DNA of 64,000 bases. Source: Fonsecaea monophora. Lineage: Eukaryota; Ascomycota; Eurotiomycetes; Chaetothyriales; Herpotrichiellaceae. The notes under the pieces were generated by a model, which saw only the letters and a program-made list of their open reading frames with translations, was not told where the DNA came from and made no database searches. Shown in pieces: positions 31,594-42,378 of this stretch. The stretch lies in assembly GCF_001642475.1 (NCBI RefSeq), contig NW_019174008.1, positions 94,750-158,749 on the forward strand, given 5' to 3'. The translations under genes were made by a program, and so were the position numbers. How positions within the stretch are numbered: position 1 is the first letter of the stretch; every line of letters starts with the position of its first letter.

Positions 31594-33027
31594 GGTAGAT
31601 TCGCGGTCTTTCTTCTTCTCGTCTTTCGAGGGGACTATCTGGGCGCATCAACCTGTTTATAACCAAGGTCAGGTAGATGTGGGGTTGATAGTGGCGGCTT
31701 TACTTGGGGATGGTTGAGAATAGCACCGTCGGAACAAAATCCCGCGGTCGATCGCTGCGTCAGGTAGGACTCTCCAATAGCTCGACGTGAACAAAACAAC
31801 AAAACACTCCTTAACCTCGAACGGGAGCTGTATGAGATGCCTGGCAATTTTGTACCAACCCCGCAGCAGAGGAGGAGGTTTAAGAGTAAGCTGTGTTACC
31901 GTGGTACGTGCCCCGGGGGGCTAGAAGACGGATTCGGAAAGGGAAGGGATGGGCCTTGGAACAATGGGGATTCGTATATCCCAACCCTGCGGAAGACACA
32001 CGGCGTCATTCGGTGACCCAATCAGGGCAAAGAACGCGTGTGGCGCCATGCAATAGATAGAAGTTGCTGAGCACCGCCAGGATTGGCCTTCTCTTGTCCT
32101 TTTTCCTTGGATCTTGCCGGCCGTTGGCGGATGCGGAGGGGGGGCAATGACATTCTCGGACAATTAGACCGAAGGAGGAGGTGGCAAGGGGGTATAGCTG
32201 ATTTCGCCGAGAATTGACTTTTGAGAGATTCATATAAGACGAACCCGTCTGAGAAGGGGATATGTGTCTCTGGGAGAGGACATATACACCCAAAGGGAGG
32301 CACGATAGATAGAGACGAAGGCCGTAGTTCAAGGACTCGGGTCACGGGAGGCAGATTGAGCGTTTCTTGACGAAGGTACAGAGACACGGACAGGACGCAG
32401 ATCGCGCATGAGATCTGCTGGCCACCTGGGCAGAGCATTGAGGCGAAAATCAGACGTTAATTGCTCCATAACACTGGAATGGTTCTATATGACCCAAGAT
32501 TAAGTGAAGACAGGAAAATAGAGAGTTGAAGGACGTTCAAATATTGAGTGCAGCTGGAGAACTGTACATATGTACCTAAAGAGTAATAAGTGACAGTGAG
32601 TGGGCGAGACGCAGTGGAGATGAAGAAATGGGGGCATCGAGACTTGGCGCCATATTGTGAGAAACGAGCCACAAGCCAAACACGCGCAACATCATGCAGC
32701 GAGGCATTCAGCAGCCCAGCCAGCAGCCATCATCCCGTACCAACGGGGTCTTCAGCACCCCGATATCTATCTCTATGCTCACACCTGTCGATATCATTCT
32801 GTTGTTACCCAGTCGCTCATTGTCCAAGAACATCATCCCCAATCGAGGCCCCCTTTGGGTCCCTTTCCACTGGAGTTTTAATACTCCTTCGAGAATCCCC
32901 GTGGCGCATCCCGCAGGCTGCGACTGCTCGGCATAAAAAAGGCCCAGGCACGAGATCATCAGCAACACCCTCCACCCACCCAATTGTCCCACCTATACTT
33001 CTGTGAGGCGTAGACTCCTCTACATTG
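31594..33027. promoter_or_regulatory. Divergent spacer, amidohydrolase and Vps74
   Basis: 1.43 kb between divergent genes. Open frames here have no recognisable domains. It should hold both promoters. Confidence 0.35.
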
Positions 33028-34259
33028 ATGGCCTCCCAAGGAGGCCTCACGCGAAGGCGTGGTGCTGGAGGGGCCACGTCGCCCAACGGAGAAGACGAGT
33101 CCTCCAGCCGGGTAACATCCCCTGTCCCCAAACCATACAACGATCGATCCCCCGAAACCGCCTACGAATCCAGCGAGAATGGCCACCGGATCGCCTATGA
33201 CCCCCGAGACATCAGCGAGAGCGCAGAACGGAGTAAACAACCCAAGCTGACCTTGATGGAAGAGGTTCTGCTCCTGGGGCTGAAGGATAAGCAGGTAACC
33301 AACAACCACAAGATTCATACAGAGGCATCCCTAACCAATGTCACTAGGGGTACTTGTCGTTCTGGAACGATAACATCTCGTATGCCTTGCGAGGCTGCAT
33401 AGTCATCGAGCTGGCATTTCGAGGTAGAATCAGCATGCAGAAAGATTCCTCGAGGAGACGGTTCCCACTTTCGGACAGAATCATCGAAGTCATAGACGAC
33501 ACCCTGACAGGAGAAGTCCTGTGTGACGAAGCTCTGAAAATGATGAAGACGAGTGAGAAGATGAGTGTCAGTTCCTGGATCGATCTCATGAGCGGTGAGT
33601 GTTGTCGTCACGCGGCCCTGCTGGTACACCAGTTGACTTTGCGTGCACAGGTGAGACGTGGAATCTGATGAAAATTGGCTACCAATTAAAGCAAGTCCGC
33701 GAGCGACTGGCCAAGGGCCTTGTGGACAAAGGCATCCTGCGTACCGAAAAACGAAACTTCCTCCTCTTCGACATGGCCACCCACCCCGTAGTCGACTCCG
33801 CAGCCAAAGATGAAATCCGCAAGCGTGTACGCAACGTCTGTACTAGCCGCACCGTCGTACTGCCTCCGTCGCAGTTCCTCCCCGCCGAGCTCGATTTCCG
33901 CATGCTGAGAACGGTGAGCATGGTCTGTGCCGCGTATGCAGCCAACGTGCTTGAAAATGCTCTGGTGACATTGGGTCATGAGGCGAGAGAGAGAGCGTTT
34001 GCCCAAGTGGACGAACTATTGGCAGAGTATTCACAGTGGCCCTTTGCAAAGAGGACCGGTGGACAACAGGGAATTGGAGCAAATATTGGCCAGGTGATTG
34101 CAGACGAGGTCGAGAAGAACAAGGACAAGGAATTACAGCTTGAGGTGAGTAGAGTCCCTGAAACCTGTCAGCATCATTGTTGTAACCCAAACTCATTCAA
34201 CCGTCTAGGTTGTTGCGGCTTGTTTGAGCGTTTTTACCAGGCTGGACTCACTGCTATAA
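33028..34259 (+). CDS. vps74: Vps74/GOLPH3, Golgi PI4P-binding glycosyltransferase sorter
   Basis: A peripheral Golgi protein that binds PI4P and COPI and retains glycosyltransferases in the Golgi. Exons: 33028-33294, 33348-33594, 33651-34144, 34209-34259, giving 352 aa. The N-terminus holds the basic motif LTRRRGAGG, used for coatomer binding in yeast Vps74. The GPP34 domain starts at KLTLMEEVLLLGLKDKQGYL and includes SFWNDNISYALRGCIVIELA, RIIEVIDDTLTGEVLCDEAL and the conserved hairpin segment TEKRNFLLFDMATHPV. It ends VVAACLSVFTRLDSLL after a 64 bp intron. All splice sites are canonical. Confidence 0.95.
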
Positions 34260-34917
34260 GATTGACAAAACAGGATACTTTGGGCGAGAGGACGGGCGCG
34301 AGGAGGCGTCCAAATCTATCGCATTTCTCGTTGAAAGGGCAATGAGTCTCAAAAATGATACCTACAATGTTCGCGTGTTGCACTTTTCAACCATGTCATT
34401 AACCGGCTCAGGCGCTGAGCCTTGCAAACATATTTGGGAAGCCATCGTGCTGTCTCGTTGTCGCTACCTTTGCCTCTTCTACAGGGTCGTATCCCTATTT
34501 GATTACTTTCTTCAGACCCTCGGAGTCTCTTACCTGCATTGCGAACTCGACACTGACGTTCTAGATTGTGGCCGAACCCTTCTTTGTTGTGACTTAACTT
34601 TCGCAGGCTCCAAATGGATAAAGGGCATTTTGCCGTTTGTATCCCCGGCTTGTTGTTACGGAACAAAGTCGCTGTCAAAGACGATCATCAGCAACACTCA
34701 GTGGCAGCCGGTGTGGGGACTCGGAGCTCGTGCCCTCTCTAGCAATAGTTCTTGTCCATTGTATCGACAAAGCTCATTGCATTGAGACTTTGTCAAAGAC
34801 ATGTGTGGTAGGCGAGTGTACTATAAGACTCCGATCGACTCCCCTCGAGCCAATTGTGCTCCGTACTCACCTCTCGAACCACTGACCAAGTGATCTGCAA
34901 CAAAACCAGCCTACAAA
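34260..34917. other. Spacer before the MCYT gene
   Basis: 658 bp. The open frame at 34,342-34,785 has no domain and is probably 3' UTR or promoter sequence. TATAAG at about 34,821 lies roughly 95 bp upstream of the next start codon. Confidence 0.35.
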
Positions 34918-35916
34918 ATGTGTTATACTCAATCTACCCTGTTCACCTGTCCCGACTGTGGCGCTCGGCGGACCTCTGCTGACCATCCAGAAGTCAACAA
35001 GTTCTGCTCGTCATCCAATGCTTGCTCGGATCGCAACCGCCGTCCCCTGCCCCATCGTGAAGTGATGTTGTCTAAGCGATGCTCCAGATGCCGCGACGGT
35101 GGAGAGAGCCGACACTCACATGTCCCAAGCACGCGTCAAGGATCTGCCTCTGTGGTCCGTGAATCTGTGCGAGAGTCCCGACGGTCCCAGGCCCAATCTA
35201 CCGCTTCCCGAACTTGGACTATTGACTCTAATACCAGTACGATCAGAGATAATCGCGAGCGGGCGCTCATACCAGCGACAAATACTGCCGGGTCTCGGTC
35301 TCGAAGAGAGACTTCACGCTACGACGATCGCGACGGGTCCCACGTCGCACACGAGCGCGGTGACTACGGCTCTTCTCTGTCTCGATCTCGCACTTTGTCG
35401 ACGACTACCCGCTCACGCGGGGACGGACGACGTGACAATCGTGACGGAGACAGCAGCGTCGTTGAGTTGTCCGACCTGTTTGGGAGCATGAGCATGGCAA
35501 ACACGTCTTCGTCCCGCCGAAGCTACCGTGGTGATTCAGGCCAAGACGACACGCCGGCGTTGAGTCTCATCACTCTTTTTACCTGCACCCGCCACAGCGT
35601 CGCACAGTGCCCCAATACTGTCGGGGCCGAGGCAAGACGCCGGGCGGCGACCGACGACCGTCGCCCATCGAGGCCCGCCAGGCACGAGATCCCCTTCCGC
35701 CGGCTCCTCGCACACCATGACGTGAAGCGCCGCGATGTCAAGATGACCTACCACGAGCAGGACCACGAGATCGACCTCGAACTCCCCGACTGGTTCCTGA
35801 TCCGTGTTCCCCCAGGGAACCTCGTGTGTAGGGACGATGGGTGGGTGTGGTCGGTCTGCGACGCTTGCTTGGCCAACGAGGGGGGATGGCGCAAGTATAG
35901 CCACCTAGAACGATAG
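34918..35916 (+). CDS. MCYT seven-cysteine protein, long copy
   Basis: I do not recognise this protein. Single exon, 332 aa. The N-terminal 58 residues have Cys 2, 11, 14, 30, 36, 55 and 58, including CPDC and CSRC pairs, suggesting zinc binding. The middle is Ser/Arg-rich and of low complexity, probably disordered. A second compact part starts near residue 220 (LITLFTCTRHSVAQCP) and runs to the end, with PDWFLIRVPPG and the pair CDAC. There is no signal peptide or membrane segment. It is paralogous to the gene at 37,167: the first 47 residues align without gaps. The Arg-rich composition hints at a nucleic-acid or nuclear role, but that is a guess. Confidence 0.75.
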   Translation: MCYTQSTLFTCPDCGARRTSADHPEVNKFCSSSNACSDRNRRPLPHREVMLSKRCSRCRDGGESRHSHVPSTRQGSASVVRESVRESRRSQAQSTASRTWTIDSNTSTIRDNRERALIPATNTAGSRSRRETSRYDDRDGSHVAHERGDYGSSLSRSRTLSTTTRSRGDGRRDNRDGDSSVVELSDLFGSMSMANTSSSRRSYRGDSGQDDTPALSLITLFTCTRHSVAQCPNTVGAEARRRAATDDRRPSRPARHEIPFRRLLAHHDVKRRDVKMTYHEQDHEIDLELPDWFLIRVPPGNLVCRDDGWVWSVCDACLANEGGWRKYSHLER

Positions 35917-37166
35917 GTGTGTATACAGAGTGGGAGAGGGTGAAGAAGACGAAGGACAAGAAGAAGGAAATACGCGGAGTTTTTGGGTGGGGGAGATTTC
36001 GAGCTGGATTCTCGAAAGTTGTGGGATTTTTGTCAGGTTGTTGAGTTTGATGAGTTGCCCTCATTGCTGGATCGATCTGGGGAAGTTTCCACATGGGATT
36101 TGTTGGGTTCGGATTTGGATTTGCATTGAGGAAGGTGAGTAAGTGCTGGGTATGCTAGGTAAGTAAGTACTTGTTTTTGAGGGATTGGAGAATGGAGTTA
36201 TTTCTATCAAGATGCGTGTGTTTTCTTTCGTTTTGACCTTTTCTGTTCCATTACTAGGTACCTATGTACCCATGTGGGTGACTAGATAGGTAACCAACGT
36301 ACATCTGCATATTTTCCTACCGAGATATCTGGTCGTGCATACTTGTACAAGAGGGGAAGGTACCACATCCCTCGGGCCTGATCACTTCACTTTACCTCAA
36401 CCCATCTCACTACTCTTCAAGCTAGCGATGGGATGTTTCAGGGCCACGCCTGGATTTTAGCACGAGACGGACGATGACGAGTACAAAGGACTGTTACTAT
36501 CAACATTGTCGTCGACGTGCCAGAGGGAGGGAGAAACGATGTTCGTCACCGTGAATCGGCAGGCGATGGGGATGAGGAGGAGGCTGACGGGTCTCGAACA
36601 CGGAGCATCACCAAAGAATCGTTACCACCACCACCACCACCACCGCCACCTCCTACGTGACTACCTAGAGGTGCCTATGTACGGAGGTACCTACTATCGA
36701 AAACAAAGCAACAGGGGATGTATTCTCCATGATCCTCGCCACAAGAGAAGTTACAAACACTCATTCCACCGGCTCAACCCCCTTTGTCTCATTGTCTCAT
36801 TCCGACTCGGAAAAACAAAACACAACAATGAAAAAAATGCCACAACCTCTTACTATCAGTTGTCTTTGTTTCGTTCTTTCGAGGGAAAAAAAGGACTGCC
36901 CGACTGACTCTAAAGAATGCTTTTCAATGGAGTCCAGGGTAAGAAAAGGGCAGGGCAGTCCCCTTCTGGCAGTCTCCTCTGGACTGCCTTGTCTCTTCCG
37001 TTCTTCCTCATAAGAAGATTCTTCCTCGCACTATCACCACATGTGGATGTGTCTCGTACCAAAAAAAAACACCTTACCATCAAACCAGAAAATCAAACAG
37101 CAAAGGTCAGAGGACACATCCCACAGCTAACAAAAGAGAGAACAAGAAAAAGACTGGGGGAAAAAA
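35917..37166. other. Spacer between the two MCYT paralogues
   Basis: 1.25 kb without a supported gene. A trinucleotide run of ACC/CCA lies at about 36,624-36,650. An A-rich tract with AGAAAAAGA runs into the start codon of the second paralogue. Confidence 0.4.
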
Positions 37167-37655
37167 ATGTGCTACACAGTCTCAGCGAGGTTGGTCTGTC
37201 CGACCTGCTCCGGCCGCATCGGTCTGGCTGACTGTCTCGATGTGGAGAAGAAGTGTCCGCCAGGGGCAAAGTGTCCGTACCGCTTCTGGCAGCCCCTGCC
37301 CCGTCGGCCGCGCGAGGAGCGCATCGTCTCACACCGTCACTGTGCCGCATGCGTTCGGCAAGCGAGTGCGAGTGCGAGTGGCAGAGCAGGAGCAGGAGCA
37401 GCAGCAGGAGCGGCACCAGCAACGGAATTAGCCAGGGCACTTGACAGAACCGGCGCCACCTCCTGCTTGGGAGCGCATACTCTCAACGCAACGTTTAGTG
37501 ACAATACCGTCCGCAACGGGTTCGCGGCCATGGGTAGGGAGTGGGAGGTAAGGAACGGCGTCAGTCCCCGCTGGAGAGTGTGCGTGCCGTATCCGGAGAA
37601 GGAGAATCGCGGGTTCTGGAATCGGGTCTTTGCGCCGAGGCGGTATAGTCTCTGA
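37167..37655 (+). CDS. MCYT seven-cysteine protein, short copy
   Basis: Unrecognised protein of 162 aa, single exon. Cysteines at 2, 11, 14, 30 and 36 are in exactly the same positions as in the copy at 34,918. The last pair, CAAC, is shifted by four residues (59, 62), and there is one extra Cys at 23. Shared residues include MCYT, CPxC, AD at 21-22, V26, K28, R39, PLP at 43-45 and R47. A Ser/Ala/Gly repeat follows, then a short C-terminal part (RNGFAAMGREWEVRNGVSPR) rich in Trp and Arg. It lacks the second Cys-containing part of the long copy. The two genes are in tandem, so a local duplication is likely. Confidence 0.7.
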   Translation: MCYTVSARLVCPTCSGRIGLADCLDVEKKCPPGAKCPYRFWQPLPRRPREERIVSHRHCAACVRQASASASGRAGAGAAAGAAPATELARALDRTGATSCLGAHTLNATFSDNTVRNGFAAMGREWEVRNGVSPRWRVCVPYPEKENRGFWNRVFAPRRYSL

Positions 37656-38454
37656 GATGACAGGGTTGGTAGGTAGGTACTTACGTACTTACTGCTAAGG
37701 AGATACTTGTAGGTTCTATCTAGGTGGGGATATATGGATGGATAGATGGGTGACGGGTAGTGAGGACAGGGTTCTCTCTCTCTCTGCTCCCCTCTGTCTG
37801 TCGTGGTGGCTTCGGTCTCGACTATATTCTTTTCCACCTCTATCTCTTGTCTTGACAAGGAAAGGAAAGGTAAGTGAGTTGAGGTACTTATGTATGACCA
37901 AGTCTTGTGACAAGGAACTGGGAGTTTTTTTCCTTCTTTCTTCTTCTAGAAAAGTTGGACGAACAAAGCAAAATACCAAAAGGAGACGGATGCTCAAGGG
38001 TCTGCTTGTCAGTTGCCAGTTACTAGTCCAATTCCAGGAGTCAGGAATCGGCAATTAGGAATCACGGCAGAGATTCTTCAAAACAGTTTTTTGCTCTTGT
38101 GTACAGTACATACATACATACATTCATACATAACAGGTGCCGTGCGCAACGCAATGGGCGCGTCTACTCATAAAGGGGTTTTCATCCCCTGTAACCTGTG
38201 GTATATGTACGGGGTACGAGGTGCTACCTGTACCATACCAGATATCACTGCCGCCGTCCTCGTTATGGAGGCGACCAGATCATCTGGTCGAGGACGAACC
38301 ATGTGTATCTCAGGTGACTTGCAATCTGCGTGCGTGGCAGCGTGGCAGCGTGGCAGCGATAAAATAACAGAGACAAGGTCAATACAGGTTGAGCAGCTGA
38401 CAGGCCTTCGCAGTGTCAGGATGAGGACCACTTGACGATGTTGATTTCCTTATC
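37656..38454. other. Convergent spacer
   Basis: About 0.8 kb between convergent genes. It has CT-rich and ACATACATACAT-type simple sequence near 38,110. I see no gene. Confidence 0.4.
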
Positions 38455-40312
38455 CTATCCAATCGGTCGAGGCGGCATCATCCTTGGACTCTTGGGAGGT
38501 GGCAAAGGAGGTGTGTCCTCTTCGTCGTCTTCGTCTTCGTCTTCGTCCGAATCGTCGCTAGGGGCCGCACGCACGCGCACCTTCGTGTTCGCTTTCAAGA
38601 CGTCCAGATGCCCATCTCGTGACAGATTGGGGGCTTGGAGGGTCTTATCCCTCTCCCACAACGTGGACAAGGTGGGCAGGGGTTGCCGGGACATGACTCG
38701 CCCTCGCCAGAGTGGCACGGGGGGTGGAACATCTTTCCTCACGCCCTGTGGCAAGGATTCCGAGCCAGTCGTGTTAGTCGTAGAGGATTGTGACCTGGAC
38801 AGTTTTGACGGCAGACGAGGTCTCGTCCGGTCGAAGATCGCTCTGGCAGACCGAGGATCTCTGTCCGCGGGCGATGTACTTGCATAACGTGGCCTCTGCT
38901 GCTGGCTCATTGGACGCGAGTGAGTTGCAGAGGCACCCGCAAAGGAGCGAGTGCTCGCCGAGACGCTCTTGGTGGCTGTCTTGGACGGCGATGCCGGGGA
39001 GGCTGCTGGGTGAAGCCTGAAAGGGGGGATGAATAGGGGTCGTAACGAGTGAGGGCCTCTCATGGACACGGGTTGTTCCTCTGTTGGTGGAACCGAGACA
39101 CTGCGCAGCGTCGACGCCGTTGAGCGCCGACGGAACAATGACGAAGCGAGTGATTTTCGGCTCGGGGTTCGTGGCCTCGAGGCCGGCGGAGTTATCGGGT
39201 TCATGCCCAAGGGATTTGTTCGGAGGAACCTCAGAGATCTGGGCATGGACTGCCTCGCTTTGACTATCATGGTCGGCTGCGCGTGGGTGTTTTCGTGGTT
39301 CCAAGCTGGGACATTGCTCGAGCCAGCTTCTGCCATGGGAGAATCTGGTAAGATGCCGAACGGCTGGTTACGTGGCCAAGGCGTTTCGCCAGACTCAGGA
39401 TGCCGATGTCGCCCCAGTCTCACGATCGAGCCTTGACGACCACCCTTGCGCCATCTAAAGAACCAATATAGCAAGGACAGAATCAAAGTAGCACCAACTA
39501 CACCGTTATTAGCATGAGAGGTTCAAGAGTGAAGTCATAATTGGGCACTAGGATATACCGAGAGTTCCAATGGCAATTCCTGCTTTTTGTCCTTGTGAAA
39601 GAGTCCCGTGGCATTTGGATTCGGTCGTGCCATTCATGCTGGCCTCAACAGCAGGGGCACTGGCTGTGTGCTGGAGACTCGACGAAGCTGTTGTCCTCGC
39701 AGGAGCCGACGTCATTGGGAAGGATTGATTTGGTGTTGACGACTGCGATGCTGTACGGGCCGCAGACAAAGGATCGGATGCAGTTGAAGTCTGAGATAGA
39801 AGACCGCCAGGGTTGACAGACGTTGTTGTCGATTCGCCCAGTGTCCTGGATGAGAGATTGTCCGTAAGCGTTGTTGAAGGTGAGGATGTCGAGGACAATG
39901 TTGATCCTGGATCTGGCGTCGACGTAACGGCGGTCAGAAAGGAGGCCTCGGGAGCAGTTGGGAACGGAGGAATCCCAGGTGTGAAAGGAAAAGGTGGCGG
40001 GAAGAGTTCAGATCCAATTGCGCTGGACACGAGAGAAGGGATATCTTGACGAGCAAACAAGTCTTTGCCATCGGTGAGGTCTCCCACAGCTCTCGTCTCT
40101 ATCGGCAGGATATCACCCGTTGTGGTTCCTCTGCCTTCAGTGACCACGGCCGTGGCAAAGTTGGGATGTTCCTGTTGGCTCCCTTCAGGTTCAAGAGTAC
40201 CGTTCGTGCTCTCTTGAAAACCTGGCGTATTGGGACTTTGAGGCGCTCTTTTTGGAAGGGTGTCGGGAGAGAATTGGGAGACATGGACCCAGTAGCTGTG
40301 TGGTAGAATCAT
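38455..40312 (-). CDS. Ser/Thr-rich single-pass membrane protein
   Basis: A probable plasma-membrane protein with a mucin-like exterior and a basic cytoplasmic tail, the architecture of Mid2/Wsc-type sensors; no specific family is recognised. Exons in gene order: 40312-39559 and 39497-38455, giving 598 aa. The first part is Ser/Thr/Pro-rich. The membrane segment IAIGTLVGATLILSLLYWFF is split by a 61 bp intron and is followed by RWRKGGRQ. The tail is Arg/Ser/Pro-rich and ends with an acidic run (DSDEDEDEDDEED) and PPLPPP. The start is uncertain because ATG 40312 gives no signal peptide. An ATG at 40,655 opens a short hydrophobic leader (SLWYCLLLSLA) with a possible donor right after it, so the true first exon may be there. 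Confidence 0.65.
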
Positions 40313-42378
40313 CGTCCCGATGCCACGCCGAACACCCTTTGGACGGGTGCCTCTCTCCTCGGGCTCATACAGACGACACCTCCCAAAAACTCGCTTGACT
40401 CTGATGTTGGACCTGTCGAGGCAGGCAATTTTCGAGAAAGAGTGTGGGAAGATGTCGCGATCCGCAGGTTACCAGGGGAGGTAGACAACGGGGAAACCTG
40501 AGAGAATAAGAAAAGTCGCGCAGTCGCTATCTGAGACGTGCAGGCGAACTGTAGCCAGAAGAGGTTGGACATACATAAGCAAAACAAAGCAGAAACAGAA
40601 TGGGTCACGCCAACGACAGAAGAAGACAGTACCACAAACTCTCAGCGGCGGGCATCAGTATGCCACCTTATCACCAAACTTATTCTTTCTTTGACCACAA
40701 GCTGTAGATCGAATGGCACAACTAGAGGCGACGTCGACTGTGGAACCAGAGAAATATGCGCATGGCATGATCGTCCTCTGTTGTTCCACGAGGGCTCCAG
40801 TGCACATTCACCAAAGACCATGCTTTCCACGCGGTGACTGGGTCACAGCGTCTGGAGCACGGGGCCAGTGTTTCGGATCAGTCGTGTCAGTGTCGAACGT
40901 AACCATTTAGACCTCGGAGATATACCCCGCCTGCTCAGGACATCGAGCGTAGAATTGGACATTCCAAAGATCTCGATGGCGAGAAGGTATAAGATCCGAA
41001 GTACCCCTTGATATTGTTGATATCTTCAGCTCGGGGACCTATGCAAGGGCAAAGCGTACCGAGTACGAGGTACATAGTATGTATGGAGCAAGGGGAGGAG
41101 TAGCACGACCACGGACGACGTTGTTACCGGCATATCCTTGCATGATTGACGTTTTGAAGGCAAATATGAAACACGATGGACGTTTCTTCAGCGAGTCTTA
41201 AACGCGCTGGTGGAGGACAAAAATCCCTGCTGCTTTTTGGAGATGCAGGGGGCGACTGCGGTGAGAGGAGTGGTTGTGCCGAGTGCTGTTTTAAGCCATA
41301 GTGATCTAACCGCTTATGGATATGCGAGTACGAGGAACACGAAATGACCAGGATTTGATCAAAACCATCGTGTCAATCATGTTCGTCTCGAGTGACTTCT
41401 TCGAGATAGGCGAGATTCCCAATTAGGACGGACCCTACATGATCGTCCAACATGCTTTTTGAACCTTGCACATGCTAAATGTCATGTGGGACGAACATGA
41501 ACCGCGGTCGTGTTGAGGATTGAAACCTCAGATATGGAATGGCTACCTAGATACCTCCATGGCTGGCTTTACCTACTCTATTGGTGACAAATCTTGTGGT
41601 ACGTTATGTCTTTGGTACCTCCAAACGGCACAGATCTCTGACTTGCAGAGGTGACCATTTCCAGGACCGCGGCCAGCCTCACTGCCCCTGTCCCCAGGAG
41701 ATTCCACCCATCTCAGCCAGCCACCAGCACTCGGCACAATGCAAACGACCGCGAGCATGGTGGGTTCAACTTAGACGACATCTTCGAGCCCTGGGATTCT
41801 CAAAGATCCTCATGATTGGCAGGGACTCCTTCGAGCGACCGACTCAACGACAACCCCGTCCGTCCATCTCTTGCTCCTAACTCCGTACGCTTCCTGGGAA
41901 GAAGGCGCCCATAAAGAGAGATCATCAACTCTCCAGAACGTTCAAGAGTGCCATGTTGACAGGAGAACATCACATTGGCTTGCTGTGTATTATGCGAAAT
42001 CGACTTTTCTCGACGGATCGCGCAATGATACAGACATAGCTTCAAAGATAACCTCCGGATCGAGTTTCGCTACCGATACGATTATCACCTCGAATGGCTT
42101 GCAGTGGACCGACCTTGAGCCCGCCGCACATCGCAAGCTACAACCGTGCGAAACTGCCCTTGCTAAGCGCTACCACCAGTTGTCACGCATTGAATACTGT
42201 AGAGCCATGGACATGTATACTGTATAACACAAACGATCTGAAGCCACTATGGAGGAATACTGCTAATCTTAGCATTCCCCAGTGTCAAAACCTATATGAC
42301 GGGATCTCAGCAATAAACGGGATTATGGATACGCTCTAGCAAAAGACATCGTTGTCATACTAAGCTATCTTTTGCGAG
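40313..42378. other. Long spacer, no clear gene
   Basis: 2.07 kb. A plus-strand stretch at about 41,645-41,813 reads as coding-like sequence ending GGFNLDDIFEPWDSQRSS. I cannot connect it to a start or recognise it, so it may be a small gene or a relic. Confidence 0.3.

Noticed and set aside
34342..34785. 147-codon open frame after vps74
   Set aside because: No recognisable sequence; it lies in the 3' region of vps74 and the promoter of the next gene.
41645..41813. Coding-like stretch ending GGFNLDDIFEPWDSQRSS
   Set aside because: No start, domain or splice partner was found; kept only as a note in the spacer.
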